This document shows, in pieces, positions 33,639 through 42,825 of a stretch of DNA of 64,000 nucleotides. Where the stretch lies: positions 37,538 to 101,537 of the forward strand of contig CALWVM010000009.1 in the NCBI GenBank assembly GCA_944384985.1. The letters are read 5' to 3'. The notes beneath the pieces were generated by a model that searched no databases, was not told where the DNA came from, and was given only the letters and a program-made list of their open reading frames with translations. The translations under genes were made by a program, and so were the position numbers. Origin of the DNA: an uncultured Clostridia bacterium. Its GTDB lineage: Bacteria > Bacillota > Clostridia > Oscillospirales > Acutalibacteraceae. Position 1 is the stretch's first letter; each line of letters begins with the position of its first letter.

Positions 33639-36002
33639 TTAAGCAAATAATTTTTCGGCATATCTGACGGAACCCATTGCATCTTTGGAATAGAAATCCG
33701 CGCCGATGCGGTCGGCGTAGTCCTGCGTGAGCACCGCGCCGCCCACCATGATCTTGCACGCGGGGTATTCGCGGTGCAGAAGCACAATGGTCCGCTCCAT
33801 GCTCGCAACGGTAGTCGTCATCAGGGCGCTTAAACCCACAAGCCGCACCTGCTCGCGCTGTGCGACCTCCAGAATGCGTTCCGGGGGCACATCCTTGCCA
33901 AGATCGATCACCTCGAAGCCATAGTTTTCCAACAAAACCTTCACAATATTCTTACCGATGTCGTGAATATCGCCTTGCACCGTGGCAATGACGATTTTGT
34001 GCTTTTCACCGGCAGTCTCCTGCCCGCCGGAAAAACCGGTCTTCAGCACATCGAACGCCGCTTTGGCGGCATCCGCGCTCATGAGAAGCTGCGGCAGAAA
34101 GAGCGTCCCTGCTTCAAAGCCTTTTCCCACTTCATCGAGCGCAGGGATCAGGTACTGCTGGATAATCTCAAGCGGCGGCAGCGTTTCAAGCAGTTGCTGC
34201 GCCCCACGCTGTGCCGCGTCTTTTAAGCCCTTGCAGACCGCCGCGTGCAGATCCGCTTTTGACGTATCCGTCTTTGGGGCGGCCGCCGCGTCGGTGGCGC
34301 TTGCAATATAGCTTTCAAAGTTCGGGTCGAGCCCTTTCAGCGCGCAAAACGCATAGTAAGCGTTCATCATTTCATCGCTTTTGGGATTGATGATCCCCGC
34401 GGAAAGCCCGTTCTCCATAGCGAGTGTGAAAAACGCGGCATTGATGTGGGCACGCTTGGGAAGGCCAAACGAAATATTGGACACGCCGAGCACCGTTTGC
34501 ACGCCAAGCACATGGCGCAGATGGTGCAGCGTCTGCAGCGTGACGTTCGCATTGTCCGCACCCGTACTGACGGTCATGGCCAAGGGATCGAACACCAGAT
34601 CCTTTTTGGGGATGCCGTAGCTTTGCGCCGTCTTTAAAATCTTTTCCGCAATGCGGATGCGCCCCGCTGCCGTGTCGGGGATGCCGTCTTCGTCGAGCGT
34701 CAGGCACACGACCGCGCCGCCGTATTTTTTGGCAAGCGGGAACACGGTTTCCATGGATTCGCGTTTCCCGTTTGCGGAGTTGATGAGCGGCTTGCCGTTA
34801 TATACGCGCAGCGCGCGCGCCATGGCTTCGCCCGAGGACGTGTCGATCTGCAACGGCAGGTCGGTAATCCCCTGCAAAGCGGAAACGGTGTCGGAAAGCA
34901 CGGCGGGCTCGTCGAGTTCCGGAAGCCCTACGTTGACGTCAAGCACTTGTGCGCCTTTTTCCGCCTGTTCGACCGCTTCGGAAAAAATATAGCTCTTATC
35001 GCCCTCTAAAAGCGCGGCTTTCAGGCGCTTTTTGCCTGTCGGGTTGATACGTTCGCCGATGATGACAGGCTTTTCGCCGAGAACAACGGTTTTGGCATAT
35101 GAGGTTACAGCTGTAAAGCCTTTCGGCTTTATAGAATGAACGGGGATAGCTTTACACGTTCCTGCCGCTTCTTGCAGATGTTCCGGCGTGGTGCCGCAGC
35201 AGCCGCCGACTGCCCAGACGCCTTCGACTTCGGCAATGTGCCGTAAAGCGGCGGCAAAGTCTTGCGGTGTAACGCGGTAAGAGGTCACGCCATCCACGCA
35301 TTCGGGAAGCCCCGCATTCGGGTTGCACACAAGCGGGGTGCTCGAATACCGCGCCATCTCGCGGACGAGCGGCAGCATTCCGTCAGGACCGAGCCCGCAG
35401 TTCAGGCCGATCATGTCCACACCGAAGCCTTCGAGCGTCACGACCGCCGTCTGTACATCCGCGCCGGTGAGCAGTTTGCCTTTTTCATCGAAGATCATCG
35501 TGACCACAATGGGCAGATCGCTGTTTTCTTTTGCCGCGAGAACCGCCGCTTTGATCTCATATAGGTCGCCCATCGTCTCAATAAGGATCAGATCCGCGCC
35601 GTCTCTGCCGGCGAGCACCTGCTCGCGGTAGAGCGCATAGGCCGTTTCGAATTCCAAGTCGCCATAGGGCTTCAAAAGCTTGCCGGTGGGGCCCATATCC
35701 AGTGCGACAAACATTTCATGGTCCGCTTCATCAGCGGCACGGCGCGCAAGGCTTACGCCGCTTTGCACAAGCTCTGCCACGTCGCCGCCCAGTTTCAGCG
35801 CGTTTGCACCGAACGTATTGGTCTTCAAAATGTCGCAGCCTGCCTGCGCATAAGCTTTATGGATGGCATATATCGTTTCGGGCGCTTGGCGGTTCCAGGT
35901 TTCCGGCAGTTCGCCAGCTGCAAGGCCTTTTGCTTGCAGCTGGGTGCCCATGGCGCCGTCAAACAGCAGCATTTTTTTGCCGAGTCTCGCTTTAAAGTCC
36001 AT
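33639..36002 (-). CDS. metH: Cobalamin-dependent methionine synthase lacking the reactivation domain
   Basis: The enzyme transfers a methyl group from methyl-tetrahydrofolate through B12 to homocysteine. The 787 residues comprise three parts. First is a homocysteine-binding barrel (F-D-G-A-M-G-T-Q-L; zinc Cys in G-L-N-C-G and G-G-C-C-G-T). Second is a pterin-binding barrel (I-I-G-E-R-I-N-P-T-G, D-V-N-V-G). Third is a B12 module whose lower-ligand His is in D-I-H-D-I-G-K-N-I-V. The C-terminal SAM-dependent reactivation domain of E. coli MetH is absent but is encoded by the gene directly upstream. The ATG abuts that gene's TAA, so the two are coupled. Confidence 0.94.
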   Translation of the reverse strand: MDFKARLGKKMLLFDGAMGTQLQAKGLAAGELPETWNRQAPETIYAIHKAYAQAGCDILKTNTFGANALKLGGDVAELVQSGVSLARRAADEADHEMFVALDMGPTGKLLKPYGDLEFETAYALYREQVLAGRDGADLILIETMGDLYEIKAAVLAAKENSDLPIVVTMIFDEKGKLLTGADVQTAVVTLEGFGVDMIGLNCGLGPDGMLPLVREMARYSSTPLVCNPNAGLPECVDGVTSYRVTPQDFAAALRHIAEVEGVWAVGGCCGTTPEHLQEAAGTCKAIPVHSIKPKGFTAVTSYAKTVVLGEKPVIIGERINPTGKKRLKAALLEGDKSYIFSEAVEQAEKGAQVLDVNVGLPELDEPAVLSDTVSALQGITDLPLQIDTSSGEAMARALRVYNGKPLINSANGKRESMETVFPLAKKYGGAVVCLTLDEDGIPDTAAGRIRIAEKILKTAQSYGIPKKDLVFDPLAMTVSTGADNANVTLQTLHHLRHVLGVQTVLGVSNISFGLPKRAHINAAFFTLAMENGLSAGIINPKSDEMMNAYYAFCALKGLDPNFESYIASATDAAAAPKTDTSKADLHAAVCKGLKDAAQRGAQQLLETLPPLEIIQQYLIPALDEVGKGFEAGTLFLPQLLMSADAAKAAFDVLKTGFSGGQETAGEKHKIVIATVQGDIHDIGKNIVKVLLENYGFEVIDLGKDVPPERILEVAQREQVRLVGLSALMTTTVASMERTIVLLHREYPACKIMVGGAVLTQDYADRIGADFYSKDAMGSVRYAEKLFA

Positions 36003-36656
36003 TTATGTTTCCCCTTTCCTGTACGCGCATTCGGTATTTGAGCACGCTTTGCAGCCGGTCTTGCCGCAGAAAGGCGTGTGCGAAAGCCCGATGAATGCCG
36101 TTACGGATTTGGTGGGCAGCATCATGCAAGTGTCGGTAAGCGTAACGCCGATCCGCTTGGTGATGTCTAACAGCTTGAAAAAGTCGCGCTGGGCTTCCAG
36201 CGGCACATCGCCGTAGCCGGGGGAAAAGCGGGGGCAAAGGTAATACCCGTCTTTCGCTTCCCTTTCGGCGATCTGGGCGCAAACCTCGTCGCAGTACCCT
36301 TCGATCGCCGCCGCGCCCAAAGCCTGCGCCGCAGCAGCCTTTGCCGTGTCCCCGGAAGAGGCAAACTGCCGCACCAGGCGGTCCACCCCGCCGCCGACCG
36401 TCGCAGCGAACAGCAGGATGCGGTCGGAATCCCGCAGGTGCCGCTGCAGCTTACAGCTTCGGAACACAATGCCGCCGATCTCCGTTTCATCCTCCGAAAG
36501 GCGGCGCAGGGTTGTTTCTTTATATATGCTTTTCGGCGCAAGCACCGAACGCAGCTGTGTTTCAGTTTCCTCCAAAAGCTTCAGCGTCTGCGCATCCGGT
36601 TGATGATTTGCGCGAAAGCCTAAATATCGAAGCGCCTCCGCTTTTCGTATTTTCAT
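36003..36656 (-). CDS. Separate methionine synthase reactivation-domain protein
   Basis: The 217-residue protein corresponds to the AdoMet-binding activation domain of MetH, which reduces and remethylates oxidised cobalamin. The supporting motifs are E-I-G-G-I-V-F-R-S-C-K-L, A-A-T-V-G-G-G-V-D-R-L, and R-F-S-P-G-Y-G-D-V-P-L with the conserved R-x-x-P-G-Y-G motif. Beyond the domain it carries a C-terminal C-G-K-T-G-C-K-A-C-S-N-T-E-C tail that could hold an Fe-S cluster or zinc. It lies between an Rrf2 gene and metH with minimal gaps. The start follows AAGGGG. Confidence 0.85.
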   Translation of the reverse strand: MKIRKAEALRYLGFRANHQPDAQTLKLLEETETQLRSVLAPKSIYKETTLRRLSEDETEIGGIVFRSCKLQRHLRDSDRILLFAATVGGGVDRLVRQFASSGDTAKAAAAQALGAAAIEGYCDEVCAQIAEREAKDGYYLCPRFSPGYGDVPLEAQRDFFKLLDITKRIGVTLTDTCMMLPTKSVTAFIGLSHTPFCGKTGCKACSNTECAYRKGET

Positions 36657-36659
36657 ACT

Positions 36660-37100
36660 TTACCCCTTGTTACAGCAACGCTTTTTGGTCTTTTGCTTTT
36701 CAACCAAGTATGCGAGCGTGATGGAATCGACAACCTCGTTGATCGCGTCGAGCACGTTTTGCCAGATCTCATAAGTCACGCAGTCATCGCAGTTTTCGCA
36801 ATGGTGATCCTCTTCCAGGCACGAAACAGGCGCAAGGCTGCCTTCCGTCACGCGCAGAATTTCGCCGACGGTGTACTGCTCAGGAGCGCGCGTCAGGCGG
36901 TAGCCGCCGGATTTCCCACGGGTGCTTTCCACAAGCCCGCCTTTGGAGAGCAGCTTAATGATCTGCTCCAGATATTTTTCTGAGATCCCCTGCCTTGTCG
37001 CAACGGATTTGATGGACACATATTCCGCCGGCGGCTGCTGTGCGAGATCGAGCATCAGCCGCAGGGCGTATCTGCCCTTTGTGGAAATTTTCATTGCCAT
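36660..37100 (-). CDS. Rrf2-family regulator, IscR/CymR-like
   Basis: The 146-residue protein has the Rrf2 winged helix: M-K-I-S-T-K-G-R-Y-A-L-R-L-M, recognition region Q-G-I-S-E-K-Y-L-E-Q-I-I, and wing S-T-R-G-K-S-G-G-Y-R-L. Cysteines in V-S-C-L-E-E-D-H-H-C-E-N-C-D-D-C match the three-Cys cluster-binding loop of IscR, so it probably senses an Fe-S cluster. The start M-A-M-K-I at 37100 follows AAGGCGG; an ATG two codons later is possible. It heads an operon with the MetH reactivation gene and metH, and nifSU follow, so it probably ties Fe-S and sulfur status to this block. Confidence 0.88.
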   Translation of the reverse strand: MAMKISTKGRYALRLMLDLAQQPPAEYVSIKSVATRQGISEKYLEQIIKLLSKGGLVESTRGKSGGYRLTRAPEQYTVGEILRVTEGSLAPVSCLEEDHHCENCDDCVTYEIWQNVLDAINEVVDSITLAYLVEKQKTKKRCCNKG

Positions 37101-37148
37101 TGCCGCCTTTCTGCGGGGCCGCCCTACTTCAGCGTTCCCTTTCCCAAC

Positions 37149-37177
37149 ATAATAATACAAAATCGGTAGGAATTCAA
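37149..37177 (-). promoter_or_regulatory. Promoter of the Rrf2-metH operon
   Basis: On the minus strand TTGAAT, 17-nt spacer, TATTAT, about 50 nt upstream of the Rrf2 start. It is divergent from the promoter at 37195-37223. Confidence 0.55.
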
Positions 37178-37194
37178 GGAAAATCGAAATTTTC

Positions 37195-37223
37195 TTGACG
37201 CGCATGCGAAAAACGGATACGAT
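37195..37223 (+). promoter_or_regulatory. Promoter of the pyrimidine phosphorylase gene
   Basis: TTGACG, 17-nt spacer, TACGAT, 40 nt before the start codon at 37263. The -35 regions of this and the divergent Rrf2 promoter are only about 17 bp apart. Confidence 0.6.
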
Positions 37224-37262
37224 AAGGATAGAATTTGGACTAAGGCAAGGAGCGTGGTTCAC

Positions 37263-38564
37263 ATGCAAATGGCAGATCTGCTGAATCGAAAAAAAGCGGG
37301 GCTGGCGCTTACCGCCTCCGAGATCGAATACTTTGTTGCAGGCTTTACTGCGGGCAGCATTCCCGACTATCAAGCTTCGGCGCTGCTGATGGCGATCTGC
37401 CTGCGCGGTATGACGGACGAAGAAGCGGCGATCCTCACAGACTGCATGGCGCGCTCGGGCGACATGCTGGATCTTTCCGCCGTGGACGGTGTGACCGCTG
37501 ACAAACACTCCACGGGTGGTGTCGGCGATAAAACGACGCTGATCGTTGCACCCCTCTGCGCGGCAGCAGGCTTAAAAATTGCCAAAATGAGCGGGCGCGG
37601 CCTTGGACACACGGGCGGCACGGTGGATAAGCTTGAGAGCATCCCCGGCTTTCGTGTGACACTTTCCAACGAAGCGTTTTTTGAGCAGGTCAACCGTGTG
37701 GGCGTGTCTGTGATCGGGCAGACGGGCAACCTTGCCCCCGCAGATAAGAAGATCTATGCCCTGCGCGACGCAACGCAGACGGTGGACAGCATCGCGCTCA
37801 TCGCCGCAAGTATTATGAGCAAAAAGCTGGCGGCGGGCGCACGAAATTTGGTGTTGGACGTGAAATGCGGCAGCGGCGCCTTTATGCAGACACAGGAAGA
37901 TGCGCAGCACCTTGCGCGGTTGATGGTGGAGATCGGCAAGCGCTGCGGCAGACGTGTCACGGCGGTCATCACAGATATGGACACGCCGCTGGGCACGCAC
38001 ATCGGCAACGCCTTAGAGGTCACAGAGGCGTTAGAAATTCTGCAAAACCGCGGGGACAAAGATCTGCGGGTGTTATGTCTGGCGCTTTCGGCGCAGCTTT
38101 TAAAAAGCGGGCTGGGGCTTTCCGACGACAAAGCCATGCAAAAAGCGGAACAGATATTAAAAAGCGGCGCGGCATACAAAAAATTTCTCGAAATGGTCGA
38201 AGCGCAGGGCGGCGACGCAGAATTGCTCCGGCGCAATCCGGATTTTCTGCACGCAAAATGCAGCCGCACGGTGCCGGCGCCCCGGGACGGCTATATTGTG
38301 CACATGCAGACGCGCGTAGTCGGAGAAAGCGCGCAGCTCTTGGGCGCGGGACGCGCGAAAAAGGACGACGCGATCGACTATGCGGCAGGGCTTGTCTTAC
38401 ACAAAAAGACCGGCAACTTATGCCGCGCGGGCGAGCCGCTTGTCACGCTGTACGCCGCAGATGCAGCGCGGCTCGACGAAGGGGAAGCACGGTTCCTTTC
38501 TGCATTGGAATTCGGGGACGTGCCGCCCCAAAAAAAGCCTTTGATTTTGGGCAAGGTGGAATAA
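37263..38564 (+). CDS. pdp: Pyrimidine-nucleoside phosphorylase
   Basis: The enzyme splits uridine, thymidine and deoxyuridine with phosphate in nucleoside salvage. The 433-residue length equals that of Bacillus Pdp. The motifs K-H-S-T-G-G-V-G-D-K-T (phosphate-binding), S-G-R-G-L-G-H-T-G-G-T-V-D-K-L-E-S-I-P-G and D-V-K-C-G-S-G-A-F-M are those of the thymidine/pyrimidine phosphorylase family. The ATG at 37263 follows AAGGAG. It is transcribed alone and divergently from the Rrf2 operon. Residue patterns alone do not separate strict thymidine phosphorylase from the broader enzyme. Confidence 0.92.
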   Translation: MQMADLLNRKKAGLALTASEIEYFVAGFTAGSIPDYQASALLMAICLRGMTDEEAAILTDCMARSGDMLDLSAVDGVTADKHSTGGVGDKTTLIVAPLCAAAGLKIAKMSGRGLGHTGGTVDKLESIPGFRVTLSNEAFFEQVNRVGVSVIGQTGNLAPADKKIYALRDATQTVDSIALIAASIMSKKLAAGARNLVLDVKCGSGAFMQTQEDAQHLARLMVEIGKRCGRRVTAVITDMDTPLGTHIGNALEVTEALEILQNRGDKDLRVLCLALSAQLLKSGLGLSDDKAMQKAEQILKSGAAYKKFLEMVEAQGGDAELLRRNPDFLHAKCSRTVPAPRDGYIVHMQTRVVGESAQLLGAGRAKKDDAIDYAAGLVLHKKTGNLCRAGEPLVTLYAADAARLDEGEARFLSALEFGDVPPQKKPLILGKVE

Positions 38565-38661
38565 AGCGATTTTGCGGAAAAGCGGCGGGCGCAAGCGCCG
38601 CCCTGCAAGTTTGTGCTGTCCTTCTCCGCTTCGCTTTTGGCTTCTGATTTCTAATTTTTAT

Positions 38662-38694
38662 AAAAAAAGCAGGCCCCGCAGGGTCTGCTTTTTT
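38662..38694. terminator. Terminator between pdp and lysC
   Basis: AAAAAGCAGGCCC pairs with GGGTCTGCTTTTT, with A and T runs on either side. It could serve both convergent genes. Confidence 0.8.
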
Positions 38695-38716
38695 CAGACT
38701 GTAATAAAGTCTTTTT

Positions 38717-38843
38717 CCTCCCTCCGACGAGGGAGGTGGCACGCGTGAAGCGCGTGACTTAAGGGAGAGAGACCTTGAGCTATCAAGGGTTTCGACTACC
38801 CCTCAGTCTCGCTTCGCTCGCCAGCTCCCCTGACAAGGGGAGC
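38717..38843. repeat. Dispersed palindromic GC-rich repeat, copy 2
   Basis: It contains CCTCCCTCCGACGAGGGAGG, an ACGCGTGAAGCGCGTGA stem, and the block CAGTCTCGCTTCGCTCGCC followed by CTCCCCTGACAAGGGGAG. The first and last blocks match the copy at 25719-25911 with few changes. Non-coding. Confidence 0.65.
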
Positions 38844-38876
38844 AAACGTTACTTTTTTGTATGTTTAATTTGGGCG

Positions 38877-40082
38877 TTACGCCGGAAAGAATGCGCGGTG
38901 GACTGCGGCGACGGCGCGGTCTGCGTCTTTCGCATCGATAAGCACCGAGATCTTGATCTCACTCGTCGCGATCATATCGATGTTGATGTCGTGCTCATAC
39001 AGCGCCTCGAACATCTTGGCCGCTGTGCCGGGATGGGATTCCATGCCCGCGCCGACCACAGAGATCTTGGCGACCTCGGTGTCGCAAAGGATGTTCTTAT
39101 CATCGATATCAAAGGTATCGTGCACGGCCTGCACGGCTTCCTCTGCATTCGCCTTGGAGACGGTGAAGGAAATATCCTTGGTGTTGTCTCTGCCCACGGA
39201 TTGCAGGATGATGTCCACGTTGATCTTCTTCTGCGCGAGCTTCGAGAACAGACGGAATGCAACGCCGGGGTTATTGGGAATGCTCTTGACGGAAATTCTT
39301 GCGACGTCCGTATCTTTCGTAACGCCTCTGACCAACATTTTTTCCACTTTTGTGACCTCCTTCACGATCGTGCCGGGAACTCTTTTCAAACTGGAGAGCA
39401 CTTCGATCTCCACATTGTATTTTTTCGCCATTTCCACTGAGCGGTTGTTGAGCACCTGCGCGCCGAGCGTAGCGAGCTCGAGCATTTCATCATAGGTGAT
39501 CTCCTGCAGCTTCTTCGCATTTTCCACCTTGCGCGGGTCTGCGGTGAACACGCCCTCAACATCGGTGAAGATCTGGCAGCGATCCGCGTGCAGCGCGGCT
39601 GCGAGCGCCACTGCGCTTGTGTCGGAACCGCCGCGTCCGAGCGTAGTCAGGTCATCATATTTGTTAAGCCCCTGAAAGCCCGCGACCACAACAATGTTGT
39701 GGCGGTCGATTTCTGCGCGCAGGCGGTCGGTCTTAATGGATTTGATGCGCGCCATGCCGTAAGCCGAGCTTGTGTTAAAGCCCGCCTGCCAGCCCAAAAG
39801 CGAAACCACCGGGCAGCCGAGTTTTTCGATTGCCATTGCCAAAAGCGCAATCGAGATCTGCTCGCCGGAAGTCAGCAGCATATCCATTTCCCGTTTTGAC
39901 GCCTTGGGGTTTATCTCATTGGCTTTTTCAATCAAGTCATCGGTCGTGTCGCCCTGCGCCGAGACGACGACCACAACGTCGTTTCCGGCGCGGTAGGTAT
40001 CGGTCACGATACCCGCGACGTTCATCACACGTTCGGCATTGGCAACCGAGCTGCCGCCGAACTTCTGTACGATCAGTCCCAT
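38877..40082 (-). CDS. lysC: Aspartate kinase
   Basis: It phosphorylates aspartate, the first step toward Lys, Met and Thr. The 401-residue protein begins V-Q-K-F-G-G-S-S-V-A-N. It contains T-L-G-R-G-G-S-D-T-S-A-V-A-L-A (substrate loop) and ends in tandem ACT domains (I-S-V-V-G-A-G-M-E-S-H-P-G, then I-A-T-S-E-I-K-I-S-V), the usual site of feedback control. It follows hom by 45 nt on the same strand. No lysine riboswitch-like leader precedes it, so control is probably allosteric or at the hom promoter. Confidence 0.95.
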   Translation of the reverse strand: MGLIVQKFGGSSVANAERVMNVAGIVTDTYRAGNDVVVVVSAQGDTTDDLIEKANEINPKASKREMDMLLTSGEQISIALLAMAIEKLGCPVVSLLGWQAGFNTSSAYGMARIKSIKTDRLRAEIDRHNIVVVAGFQGLNKYDDLTTLGRGGSDTSAVALAAALHADRCQIFTDVEGVFTADPRKVENAKKLQEITYDEMLELATLGAQVLNNRSVEMAKKYNVEIEVLSSLKRVPGTIVKEVTKVEKMLVRGVTKDTDVARISVKSIPNNPGVAFRLFSKLAQKKINVDIILQSVGRDNTKDISFTVSKANAEEAVQAVHDTFDIDDKNILCDTEVAKISVVGAGMESHPGTAAKMFEALYEHDINIDMIATSEIKISVLIDAKDADRAVAAVHRAFFPA

Positions 40083-40127
40083 ACATTCCTCCGTAAATAC
40101 CGCGCTTTATACGCGGGGATTTTCAAA

Positions 40128-41366
40128 TCAATAATCCGTCATGCGGATCTGTGAGAGCACATGCAGCCCCGGAATCGCCGCGAGCTTCTCGCAGAGCGTC
40201 TGTTCCACATCTGTGCCGGTGAAGAACGCGACCTCGTTTTCCGGCGCGCCCTCGCGCGAAAGCAACCGCACTTCGCCGAGTGCTTCCCGCACGGCGGCAA
40301 GCACTTCATCGCGGTTGTTGACCTCGGCACGCACATACAGCGCGACGGGCAGCGTGCGGTAATCCACGACGTAGTTTTCTTCGCTCGGACCCCAGCCGAA
40401 CACTTTTTTGCGCTGGGCGTGTTTGGCGCAGTCGATCACGTCCGCCACAACGGCGCTCGCGGTGGGCAGTTTTCCCGCGCCGCGGCCGTAGAACACCACG
40501 TCACCAATGGCGTCGCCGCGCACGAGAATGGCGTTGAACACGTCGCGCACGGAGGCAAGCTGGCTGCCGTTCTGGACGACAGCGGGCGAAACGATAGCGG
40601 AAATTTTCCCGCCGGGCTGCCGTTTGGCGCAGCCGAGCAGTTTGATGACGCCGCCGCCGCTTTGCACATAAGAGACATCCTCGAGCGTGATGCCGGTAAT
40701 GCCCTCGGTATGCACAGATTCGGGATAGACGTGCTTACCGAAGCAAAGCGATGCAAGAATGCAGATCTTCCGGCAGGAATCCTGCCCTTCGATATCTGCC
40801 GTGGGGTCTTTTTCGGCGTAGCCGTTGTCCTGCGCAAGCTTTAAGGCATCGGCAAAGGTCATGTTTTTTTCAATCATCATCGTGAGGATGAAGTTGGTGG
40901 TGCCGTTTAAGATGCCTGCGATCTCGTCGATCTCATTTGCCGCAAGGCACTGTGTGATGGGGCGGATAATCGGGATACCGCCGCCGACGGACGCTTCAAA
41001 CAAGAAGTTGACGTTATGTTCGTCCGCCATCTGCAAAAGCTCGTAGCCCTTTGCGGCGACCAGCTCTTTGTTCGAAGTGACCACGCTTTTGCCTGCGCAA
41101 AGAAGCTGAGAGACGTATTCAAACGCCGGGTGCAGACCGCCCATCGTTTCCACCACGATCTTAACATCGTCGTCGTTTAAGATCGTATCGAAATCCTTAA
41201 TAAACTTCCCGGCGTTGGGGTCGTCGGGAAAATCACGCAGATCCAGAATATACTTCAATTCCAGAGACGGCTGTGTGCTGCGTTTGACGATGCTCTCGTG
41301 GTTTTTGTTAAACACTTCCACCACGCCGGAGCCGACCGTTCCGTAGCCCATGACCGCGACATACAT
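40128..41366 (-). CDS. hom: Homoserine dehydrogenase
   Basis: It reduces aspartate semialdehyde to homoserine. The 412-residue protein has the NAD(P) motif G-Y-G-T-V-G-S-G-V-V at residues 7-16, then T-S-N-K-E-L-V-A, G-G-I-P-I-I-R-P and G-I-L-N-G-T-T-N-F-I-L-T. A C-terminal ACT-type domain (V-A-L-Y-V-R-A-E-V) serves threonine feedback. AGGATG precedes the ATG. It is first in a hom-lysC operon, so these genes supply homoserine that can reach the metH product methionine. Confidence 0.95.
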   Translation of the reverse strand: MYVAVMGYGTVGSGVVEVFNKNHESIVKRSTQPSLELKYILDLRDFPDDPNAGKFIKDFDTILNDDDVKIVVETMGGLHPAFEYVSQLLCAGKSVVTSNKELVAAKGYELLQMADEHNVNFLFEASVGGGIPIIRPITQCLAANEIDEIAGILNGTTNFILTMMIEKNMTFADALKLAQDNGYAEKDPTADIEGQDSCRKICILASLCFGKHVYPESVHTEGITGITLEDVSYVQSGGGVIKLLGCAKRQPGGKISAIVSPAVVQNGSQLASVRDVFNAILVRGDAIGDVVFYGRGAGKLPTASAVVADVIDCAKHAQRKKVFGWGPSEENYVVDYRTLPVALYVRAEVNNRDEVLAAVREALGEVRLLSREGAPENEVAFFTGTDVEQTLCEKLAAIPGLHVLSQIRMTDY

Positions 41367-41592
41367 ATGCTCACATCCTAATCTATTGATACGTATAGCA
41401 TTTTAACACAAATTGCACAAGGAATAAAGAAAAATTTTTACATCGCACCAGCAATTTCTAAAATTCTATGAATTTTTATAATCCGCATTGTATCTTTCAG
41501 AAAAATAGTATAAAATGTATATAATATTCTGTGGGAGGTTCTCCGCAGGCGCGCTGCGCCCGGTTTTGAGTGCGGAGAATGGGAGGTGCAAG

Positions 41593-42825
41593 TTGGCATT
41601 GAACAAAGTCGAAAAACGACGCGCGTTTATTATCAATATTGCGTATGCCGGCATTATTATCGCGCTGTTTTACTTAGCGATTAAGTATGCGCTTGGGATC
41701 GTCTGGCCGTTTGTCGTCGCTTTTTTCCTGGCTATGGTGCTGCAGCGTCCCGTCGCTTTTCTGGCGCGGAAGACACCGCTTCGCCGCGGGATCTCGTCGG
41801 TGATCCTGGTGCTGTTTATGCTCGTCATCGTCGGCTCGATTCTCGCGTTTATCGTGTACCGCATTGCAGCGGAGCTGCGCGGATTTTTTGACTTCCTGCT
41901 CATGAAGCTGGAGGACACCGACGCCTTTGTCGATCAGATCGTTACATGGCTGCAAAACACGCTTTCCTTCCTCCCCCACTCGCTTTCGGATTCCATCGTC
42001 AGCAGTGTGCAGGGCTTCTTAAACAACCTGCTCGGTGTGGAGGCGGAAGCCACCGCCGAACTGGAGGCCCGGAACGCCGTCAGCAGCGGCGGGTTTGACC
42101 TTTCCGTTTTATCCACACCGCTCGGCGCGGTCTGGGGCACGGCAAAGCAGATCCCGATGTTCTTTGTCGGGCTGCTTGTCTGCATCATCTCCTGCTGCTT
42201 TATGACCTCGGACTATAACACCCTGCGCGACATGATTTTAGCACAGTTCCCAAAAGAGCGCGGCGACGCCATTGTGCGCACCAAGCAGATCATTTTTTCC
42301 ACACTCGGCAAAATGTGCAAGGCCTACTCCGCGATCATCTGCATTTCCTTTGTGGAACTGAGCATTGGGCTTTTGATCCTGCGGCTGCTGGGCTTTTATG
42401 AAGGCAACTACATTTTCGCCATTGCACTTATTACTGCGCTCGTGGATATCCTGCCGGTGCTCGGCACGGGTACGATTTTGATTCCGTGGAGCCTTTGGTC
42501 GCTGTTCACAGGGGATATAGGCCTTGGCATCGGGCTTTTGGTGATTTACGCCGTGATGGGTGTGATCCGCCAGGTCATCGAGCCGAAGCTGGTTGCATCC
42601 CAATTCGGCATGCCGCCGTTCATGACCATCATGGCCATGTATATCGGCACACAGCTGTTCGGCTTTGTTGGGCTGTTTTTGCTGCCGCTGACCATGATGC
42701 TTTTAAAGGTGCTCAACGACGAGGGTATCATCCATATATTCAAACACAAGAAAAAGGCCGCCGCCGAAACGCCGCCCGCAGCGGCTGACGCGGACGCGCA
42801 AAAGGAGCAGGCGCATGAGGATTGA
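41593..42825 (+). CDS. ytvI: AI-2E/YtvI-like integral membrane protein
   Basis: The 410-residue protein has about eight TM segments in the AI-2E transporter pattern: an N-terminal pair (A-G-I-I-I-A-L-F-Y-L-A; V-W-P-F-V-V-A-F-F-L-A), a long soluble loop, then G-N-Y-I-F-A-I-A-L-I-T-A-L-V-D-I-L-P-V-L-G-T and V-I-E-P-K-L-V. It is closest in layout to YtvI, a sporulation membrane protein. The start is a TTG at 41593 with GGGAGGTG 6 nt upstream; the frame extends further but without a site. A polar Lys/Ala-rich tail follows. It overlaps the next gene by 11 nt. Confidence 0.85.
   Translation: MALNKVEKRRAFIINIAYAGIIIALFYLAIKYALGIVWPFVVAFFLAMVLQRPVAFLARKTPLRRGISSVILVLFMLVIVGSILAFIVYRIAAELRGFFDFLLMKLEDTDAFVDQIVTWLQNTLSFLPHSLSDSIVSSVQGFLNNLLGVEAEATAELEARNAVSSGGFDLSVLSTPLGAVWGTAKQIPMFFVGLLVCIISCCFMTSDYNTLRDMILAQFPKERGDAIVRTKQIIFSTLGKMCKAYSAIICISFVELSIGLLILRLLGFYEGNYIFAIALITALVDILPVLGTGTILIPWSLWSLFTGDIGLGIGLLVIYAVMGVIRQVIEPKLVASQFGMPPFMTIMAMYIGTQLFGFVGLFLLPLTMMLLKVLNDEGIIHIFKHKKKAAAETPPAAADADAQKEQAHED

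Larger units (their letters stand above)
38565..38876. other. Intergenic region with terminator and palindromic repeat
   Basis: About 310 nt between convergent genes. It holds the pdp terminator (38662-38694) and copy 2 of the dispersed repeat (38717-38843). No gene is seen. Confidence 0.6.
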
